Positions 60,601-64,000 of a stretch of DNA of 64,000 nt are shown here, one piece after another. The stretch spans positions 62,001 through 126,000 of the forward strand of contig OZ242278.1 in assembly GCA_965207475.1 (NCBI GenBank), read 5' to 3'. The notes beneath the pieces were generated by a model that was not told the DNA's origin, made no database searches, and saw only the letters and a list, made by a program, of their open reading frames with translations. Position 1 is the first letter of the stretch. Each line of letters begins with the position of its first letter. This DNA comes from WTFY01 sp011523795. Lineage in GTDB: Bacteria > Pseudomonadota > Gammaproteobacteria > UBA4575. The position numbers were made by a program, and so were the translations under genes.

Positions 60601-61122
60601 AGGGTACAAGTCAACTATTGAACCACGTACAGCAAATTGACCATGCAATGTGACTTGCGAGACGTATTGATAGCCCGAGCTCACAAGAGTTTCCTTGAAC
60701 CAGCTCAAGTCGAGTTGACTGCCTGTCGACAGGTCCAGGGTTTGATTGGCGATAAAAGATTTCGACGCAAGCCGTGTCATGAAAGTGGTTACCGGGACGA
60801 TTAATACAAAACAGTTGGTATCCAGCAGTGACCTCAAGGCGTGTAGTCGGTCAGAGATGATATCTTCATGGGGTGAAAATTCATCGTACGGGAGTGTTTC
60901 GTAATCCGGAAACAAAAGGATTTTTTTGGACGGCTTGCAAAAGAATTTCAGCTCGTTTTCCAGTTGTTGTGCAACCTGAATACCTGGAGTGATAATCAGG
61001 GTTGGACCAGAAAATTTTTCCACTGCACTAGCCAGGAAAAGACTTTTGCTGCAACCATAGGCTTGCCCCCAGGTGACTTGGGGATTGCTCTCGCTGGGAA
61101 GATTGGGCTGAAAAAATTTCAT
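57667..61122 (-). CDS. mfd: Transcription-repair coupling factor
   Basis: The 1151-residue ATPase removes stalled RNA polymerase and recruits UvrA. Order seen: UvrB-like N-terminal module (LFPDYETLPYDEFSPHEDII), RNA-polymerase-interaction domain (GSPVVHEDHGVGRYRGLKTL), RecG-like motor with Walker A VVCGDVGFGKTEVAMRAAFV, DEEQRFGVRQKE (Walker B/DEEQ), TATPIPRTLNMSLSGLRDLS, motif VI GRVGRSHHRAYAYL and a C-terminal TRCF domain. It is full length. Confidence 0.97.
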   Translation of the reverse strand: MKFFQPNLPSESNPQVTWGQAYGCSKSLFLASAVEKFSGPTLIITPGIQVAQQLENELKFFCKPSKKILLFPDYETLPYDEFSPHEDIISDRLHALRSLLDTNCFVLIVPVTTFMTRLASKSFIANQTLDLSTGSQLDLSWFKETLVSSGYQYVSQVTLHGQFAVRGSIVDLYPMGCSHPYRIDLFHNEIDSIRTFNPENQISSSTTREIRVLPAKEFPTDECAIKMFRQNYRIEFEGDPNNSCIYRDVSNCSLPRGIENYMPLFCKKTSTLLDFLPNKFQLVLIEDIFQIARNFENEAFSRYTQRKNDHMRPPLRPELLWVSVRELEESLSSLSTIRLQLYELERPSRNQFNLGASPLPALFINSRVTDPAAELRQFIENSECKILFLAESHGRKEYLLDVLKGFDLHPSDIANWQEFRELNSTLAISVGPLDLGLVLSDCRTAIITESDLFGTRIKQKRWRRRQIRDAEALIRNLAELNEGSPVVHEDHGVGRYRGLKTLNLSGTETEFLVLEYANSDILYVPVSSLHLVSRYTGATQENAPLHRLGGAVWKNIKRRAVSCTHDVAAELLDIYSRREAIKGYQYNIDHQELNLFGSTFTYEETPDQQTAIEDVIADMASNKPMDRVVCGDVGFGKTEVAMRAAFVATSAGKQVAVLVPTTLLALQHYQSFSERFADWPIQIEQISRFVPSKRQDAIKHGLKGGSVDIIIGTHRLLNSDMKFSDLGLIIVDEEQRFGVRQKETLKKMRSSVDVLTLTATPIPRTLNMSLSGLRDLSIISTPPNHRHSIKTFINTWNPNLIQEACIRELRRGGQIFFLHNEVRSIDKTAKDIQRLLPDIKIGIAHGQMPERNLEQVMLDFYHQRFSLLVCTTIIENGIDIPSANTIIINRADKLGLSQLHQIRGRVGRSHHRAYAYLITPPKSLITEDALKRLEAIEALEDLGIGFTVATHDLEIRGAGELLGAEQSGQIHEIGFSLYNQLLARTVAALRAGKIPSTDLSPEHGTEVDLGVPALLPEDYVPDVHTRLVLYKRIANAKNMDDLDDIEVELIDRFGLLPEFTKNLFWATQLKLTAKQYDVTRIQAGNKYAHLFFSKSPNIDMSKLLALIQNEPTSYKLGSTEKLTVYSEMDSAEKRLETIAGLLSNLQQKVAA

Positions 61123-61393
61123 AAACGACAGCTGCTATGAATGGATTTCAAGAAGTCTTGGCCTGCATCATGAGTTGCTAGAGACTATCATATAGCAGAT
61201 ACCGCGATTTACCATGTAGTTACCTTTTCCGAAATCAGGATACGCCGAGGCAGAGTGAACGTATTGTCTGAAGAATTTCGTTCGTTGTATTTGGAATGCT
61301 GCATGTTAAGATTTCATTTCAATAAATGAATTACTCTCCTGAGCCTTATTTTACCTAATCGAACCCAAAGAGAAGCGCACTCAGGTGACAAGC

Positions 61394-62005
61394 ATGCTTA
61401 AAGCACATAGCTTGAAATGTGTCAGAGGTGACACGGAACTCTTTTCCAACTTAGAGTTCTCAGTCAAATCGGGAGAAGCTTTGGTAGTTAAAGGCGACAA
61501 TGGGAGCGGCAAGACAAGTCTATTAAGGATATTGTGCGGATTCAGTCATCCGGTTGAGGGTGATGTTACCTGGTGTGATGAATCCATATTTCGGCACGAT
61601 AGTTTCAGGCAGCAGATCTCGTATGTCGGGCACCAGTCAGGTGTAAAAATGGACCTTACTGTACTTGAGAATCTATCGTTTATGCAGCGTCTGGCAGGTG
61701 AGGGTGGTGATGCGTCAAAGCTGAAAGAGCTTGCACGATATGTGGGCCTGTTCAAGCAGAGAAATGTTCTGACCAGAAAGCTTTCTGCTGGACAGGTTCG
61801 CCGTGTGGCCCTGGCAAAACTGTTGCTGGAACAAAGATCAATCTGGGTTTTAGATGAACCTCTTACTGCATTGGACAAGGAATTTATTCTCAAGTTTGAA
61901 CTGGATTTGAAAAATCATTTGGATAAACTGGGATTGCTCGTTGTTACTACACATCGAGAGTTAAAGCTTCCGGAATTCCGAGTCAAGCAGATTACCCTCT
62001 CATAA
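61394..62005 (+). CDS. ccmA: Haem exporter ATP-binding protein CcmA
   Basis: The 203-residue ABC ATPase energises release of holo-CcmE. Walker A VVKGDNGSGKTSLLRILCGF, signature LSAGQVRRVALAKLLL, Walker B IWVLDEPLTALDKE are present. GTG 61385 (adding MTS) is also in frame; I prefer ATG 61394. It is the first gene of ccmABCDE. The c-type cytochrome matured by it includes the MauG-like protein of this window. Confidence 0.95.
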   Translation: MLKAHSLKCVRGDTELFSNLEFSVKSGEALVVKGDNGSGKTSLLRILCGFSHPVEGDVTWCDESIFRHDSFRQQISYVGHQSGVKMDLTVLENLSFMQRLAGEGGDASKLKELARYVGLFKQRNVLTRKLSAGQVRRVALAKLLLEQRSIWVLDEPLTALDKEFILKFELDLKNHLDKLGLLVVTTHRELKLPEFRVKQITLS

Positions 62006-62008
62006 ATT

Positions 62009-62677
62009 GTGCTTAATGTACTCCTGACTGTCATACATCGCGACTTGCTGGTGGCATTTCGGCGTCGTGCTGAATTGATGAACCCGGTGCTGTTCTATGC
62101 AATTGTGGTAACTCTTTTCCCACTCGGTGTAAGTCCGGATGTTAGTTTTCTAAGCAAGTTGGCACCTGGTGTGGTATGGGTTACAGCTTTACTTGCTGCC
62201 CTGATTTCCGTAGAAAGAATCTTCAAGCAAGATTTTGAAGATGGCAGTATTGAGCAGCTGTTTTTAAGCCCATACCCAGTCTCGCTGCTAATCTTCGGTA
62301 AAGTGGTTGCACACTGGATAATAACGGGTGTGCCTATGCTGGGAATTGTACCTATTATGGCCATGTTCCTGCATATACCTGGACAGGTTCTTCCTGTATT
62401 GTGGATTTCGGTTCTGATTGGCACCCCTATACTGAGCCTGGTTGGCGCTATTGGTGCAGCGCTCACGGTAGGTTTGGGAGGTGGTGGCATGTTAATTGGC
62501 CTGCTTGTATTGCCACTTTATATTCCAGTGTTGATATTCGCATCGTCCGCAGTGAGTGCTGCAATGGATGGGCAAGCGGTTTCAGGCCAGCTAGCTATGC
62601 TGGGTGCAGGTTTGATTCTAGCCCTAATTTTGGCTCCTTTGGCAATCAGTGCCTCACTGAAGGTGAGTATGGATTGA
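62009..62677 (+). CDS. ccmB: Haem exporter membrane subunit CcmB
   Basis: The 222-residue membrane protein has six helices. Diagnostic stretches are RDLLVAFRRRAELMNPVLFY, WVTALLAALISVERIFKQDF and EDGSIEQLFLSPYPVSLLIF, with GKVVAHWI following. Three bases after ccmA. Confidence 0.95.
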   Translation: MLNVLLTVIHRDLLVAFRRRAELMNPVLFYAIVVTLFPLGVSPDVSFLSKLAPGVVWVTALLAALISVERIFKQDFEDGSIEQLFLSPYPVSLLIFGKVVAHWIITGVPMLGIVPIMAMFLHIPGQVLPVLWISVLIGTPILSLVGAIGAALTVGLGGGGMLIGLLVLPLYIPVLIFASSAVSAAMDGQAVSGQLAMLGAGLILALILAPLAISASLKVSMD

Positions 62678-63421
62678 ATGATGTGGAAATTCCTGCATAG
62701 ATTATCTTCATTAAAATATTTTTACGAGTGGTCCGGAAAATGGATTCCTTGGCTTACAGGTTTGACCATCGTGCTGATGGTTGCAGGACTCTACTGGGGA
62801 TTATTCATTGCACCTGCAGATTATCAGCAAGGCGAGACCTACAGGATAATATTTGTTCACGTGCCTGCGGCTTGGATGTCGATGTTTGTGTACGTCATTA
62901 TGGCAATAGCCGGATTTACAGCATTGATCTGGCGGACCAAGGTTTCTGAAATTGTAGTGTCTGAATGCGCAGTCATCGGTGCAATGTTTACAGCACTTGC
63001 ACTGATTACGGGTATGCTGTGGGGAAAGCCGACCTGGGGCACTTACTGGCAGTGGGATGCGAGGCTTACTTCCGAACTGATATTGCTGTTTTTATACTTA
63101 GGGGTTGTTGCCATTCACTCGGCAATTGAAGATTCCCGAACCGCGTCTAGACTATCAGGTATCTTGGCTGTCATAGGCGTGATTAATATACCTATCATTC
63201 ACTTTTCAGTAACGTGGTGGAATTCTCTGCACCAACCGAATATGCAGCTTGTTTCAGCATCTCCATCGGTTCATCCAAGTATGCTGTATCCTCTGTTGGT
63301 TATGGCTGCAGCATTTCAGGCCTATTTTATAGTACTGTTGATCATTCGCATGCGAAATCAAATTTTGTACCGTGAGAGAAGGACGAACTGGGTGAAACAG
63401 CTATTAGTGGAAGTAAACTAG
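62678..63421 (+). CDS. ccmC: Haem lyase-associated protein CcmC
   Basis: This 247-residue, six-helix protein hands haem to CcmE. The tryptophan-rich segment WGKPTWGTYWQWDARLTSEL and external histidines (IFVHVPAAWMSMFVY; PIIHFSVTWWNSLHQP) are present. It starts directly after ccmB, and the last base of its TAG is the first base of the ccmD GTG. Confidence 0.95.
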   Translation: MMWKFLHRLSSLKYFYEWSGKWIPWLTGLTIVLMVAGLYWGLFIAPADYQQGETYRIIFVHVPAAWMSMFVYVIMAIAGFTALIWRTKVSEIVVSECAVIGAMFTALALITGMLWGKPTWGTYWQWDARLTSELILLFLYLGVVAIHSAIEDSRTASRLSGILAVIGVINIPIIHFSVTWWNSLHQPNMQLVSASPSVHPSMLYPLLVMAAAFQAYFIVLLIIRMRNQILYRERRTNWVKQLLVEVN

Positions 63422-63570
63422 TGCAGGAAATAACTTACCTGGAGGGAAGGGCTTTGTTTGTATGGGGTGCATACGGTATTACTGTAGTTGTTCTCGTGTT
63501 GAGCATAGTCTTTACCAGCCTGCGCAAAAATAAAATCCTCAAGGAAATAAAACAAGCTCTTGAACAGTAG
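63421..63570 (+). CDS. ccmD: Small haem exporter protein CcmD
   Basis: The 49-residue protein reads VQEITYLEGRALFVWGAYGI then TVVVLVLSIVFTSLRKNK with a Lys/Glu-rich tail. One membrane helix and the WGAYG start match CcmD, which helps release haem-loaded CcmE. The GTG start overlaps the ccmC stop by one base. Confidence 0.9.
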   Translation: MQEITYLEGRALFVWGAYGITVVVLVLSIVFTSLRKNKILKEIKQALEQ

Positions 63571-63576
63571 TATTCA

Positions 63577-64000
63577 ATGCGTGCCAAAAGAAAACAACGT
63601 CTAATTTTCGTGATCGTACTACTTGTAGGGTTCAGTGTCGCTGTGGCACTGTCTTTGTATGCCATGCGTCAAAATATCATGTTATTCCATACGCCTTCTC
63701 AGGTAATTTCGGGCGAGGTGCCGGAAAACAGGCTATTCAGGGTTGGTGGCATCGTTGTTTCGGGTAGTGTGATAAAGGCTGAGGATGGGCTGACAACAGA
63801 ATTTGGTCTAACTGATCTGAATCATTCCATTACAGTGCGTCATACGGGGTTGCTGCCTGACCTGTTCAGGGAAGGTCAGGGTATTGTTGCGCAAGGATCA
63901 TTGAATGAAGGAGGTATTTTTGTTGCTCAGGAGGTCTTGGCGAAGCACGATGAAAACTATATGCCCCCAGAAGTCGCAGCCAGCCTGAATAAGCAGGGTA
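63577..64000 (+). CDS. ccmE: Cytochrome c maturation haem chaperone CcmE (cut by window edge)
   Basis: The frame runs to the window end, giving 141 codons without a stop. It starts MRAKRKQRLIFVIVLLVGFS (membrane anchor), has FRVGGIVVSGSV and FGLTDLNHSITVRHTGLLPD, and the haem-binding HDENYMPPEV, whose His is the covalent haem site. It is periplasmic, anchored, and receives haem from CcmC. Confidence 0.95.
   Translation, partial: MRAKRKQRLIFVIVLLVGFSVAVALSLYAMRQNIMLFHTPSQVISGEVPENRLFRVGGIVVSGSVIKAEDGLTTEFGLTDLNHSITVRHTGLLPDLFREGQGIVAQGSLNEGGIFVAQEVLAKHDENYMPPEVAASLNKQG

Noticed and set aside
1..64000. tRNA, rRNA and CRISPR arrays
   Set aside because: I looked through the intergenic stretches for cloverleaf T-arm motifs, rRNA segments and spaced repeats and saw none; a tRNAscan or Rfam run was not possible.

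Overview
The window reads as a chromosomal piece of a gammaproteobacterial C1 and methylated-sulfur utiliser of moderate GC. The housekeeping genes point to Gammaproteobacteria: sdhCDAB-sdhE, a DUF1249 protein, zapE, nagZ, a methylthioinosine phosphorylase, csiV, mfd and ccmABCDE, plus an MNIO-type EGKCG-repeat peptide. Gene identities come from motif and family recognition by eye; no database search was run.

Layout. (1) 2-3599: 3' end of folP, an unknown membrane protein, a secreted peptide with eight EGKCG motifs (HvfA-like), folD, and a pterin-4a-carbinolamine dehydratase-like gene. (2) 3607-9239: a methanethiol oxidase locus (two SCO proteins flanking the SBP56-type oxidase mtoX, a MauG-like dihaem protein, a TlpA-like thioredoxin) and a DUF4242 protein. 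(3) 10022-17643: a formylmethanofuran-processing operon in the order D-B-A-Ftr-C, followed by a 7Fe ferredoxin and an adrenodoxin-reductase-type ferredoxin-NADP reductase. Unlike the well-studied methylotroph Fhc hydrolase, the B subunit here keeps the Fe-S cysteines and the metal-ligand cysteine, and a separate molybdopterin-binding D subunit is present. (4) 17695-24562: cysS, a small conserved gene, then tetrahydromethanopterin (H4MPT) genes: beta-RFAP synthase, mtdB, an ATP-grasp protein, mch, a RimK-type ligase. (5) 24587-28887: a 4.3-kb IS1595-family transposon with 25-bp inverted repeats and a perfect 8-bp target duplication, carrying a lipoprotein gene and two small genes, inserted into the H4MPT island. 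(6) 29093-41897: the rest of the island: a CitG-like protein, fae, a pyruvoyl-tetrahydropterin-synthase fusion, a HisA-like protein, tyramine-glutamate ligase (mfnD), mfnF, pabB, mfnE, an RND exporter, mfnB, a DUF447 protein and a dihydropteroate-synthase-like protein. (7) 42081-64000: prfB with its programmed frameshift, lysS, ygfZ, the sdh operon, an alpha/beta hydrolase, mdh, zapE, nagZ, an MscS channel, a phosphorylase, csiV, mfd and the ccm operon (cut at the right edge).

How it fits together. Methanethiol oxidase releases formaldehyde, H2O2 and sulfide in the periplasm. Fae, MtdB, Mch, Ftr and the formylmethanofuran enzyme can take formaldehyde through H4MPT and methanofuran/methylofuran to formate or CO2. 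The surrounding genes make both cofactors (pabB, beta-RFAP synthase, DHPS-like, PTPS-like, glutamate ligases for H4MPT; mfnB, mfnD, mfnE, mfnF for the furan cofactor). The ccm operon fits the need for c-type cytochromes such as the MauG-like protein. The main candidate for something new is the formylmethanofuran dehydrogenase-like operon with its metal site and its own ferredoxin and reductase. Next come the orphan EGKCG peptide, the ATP-grasp gene without a standard start codon, and the zinc-finger-like/PTPS fusion.
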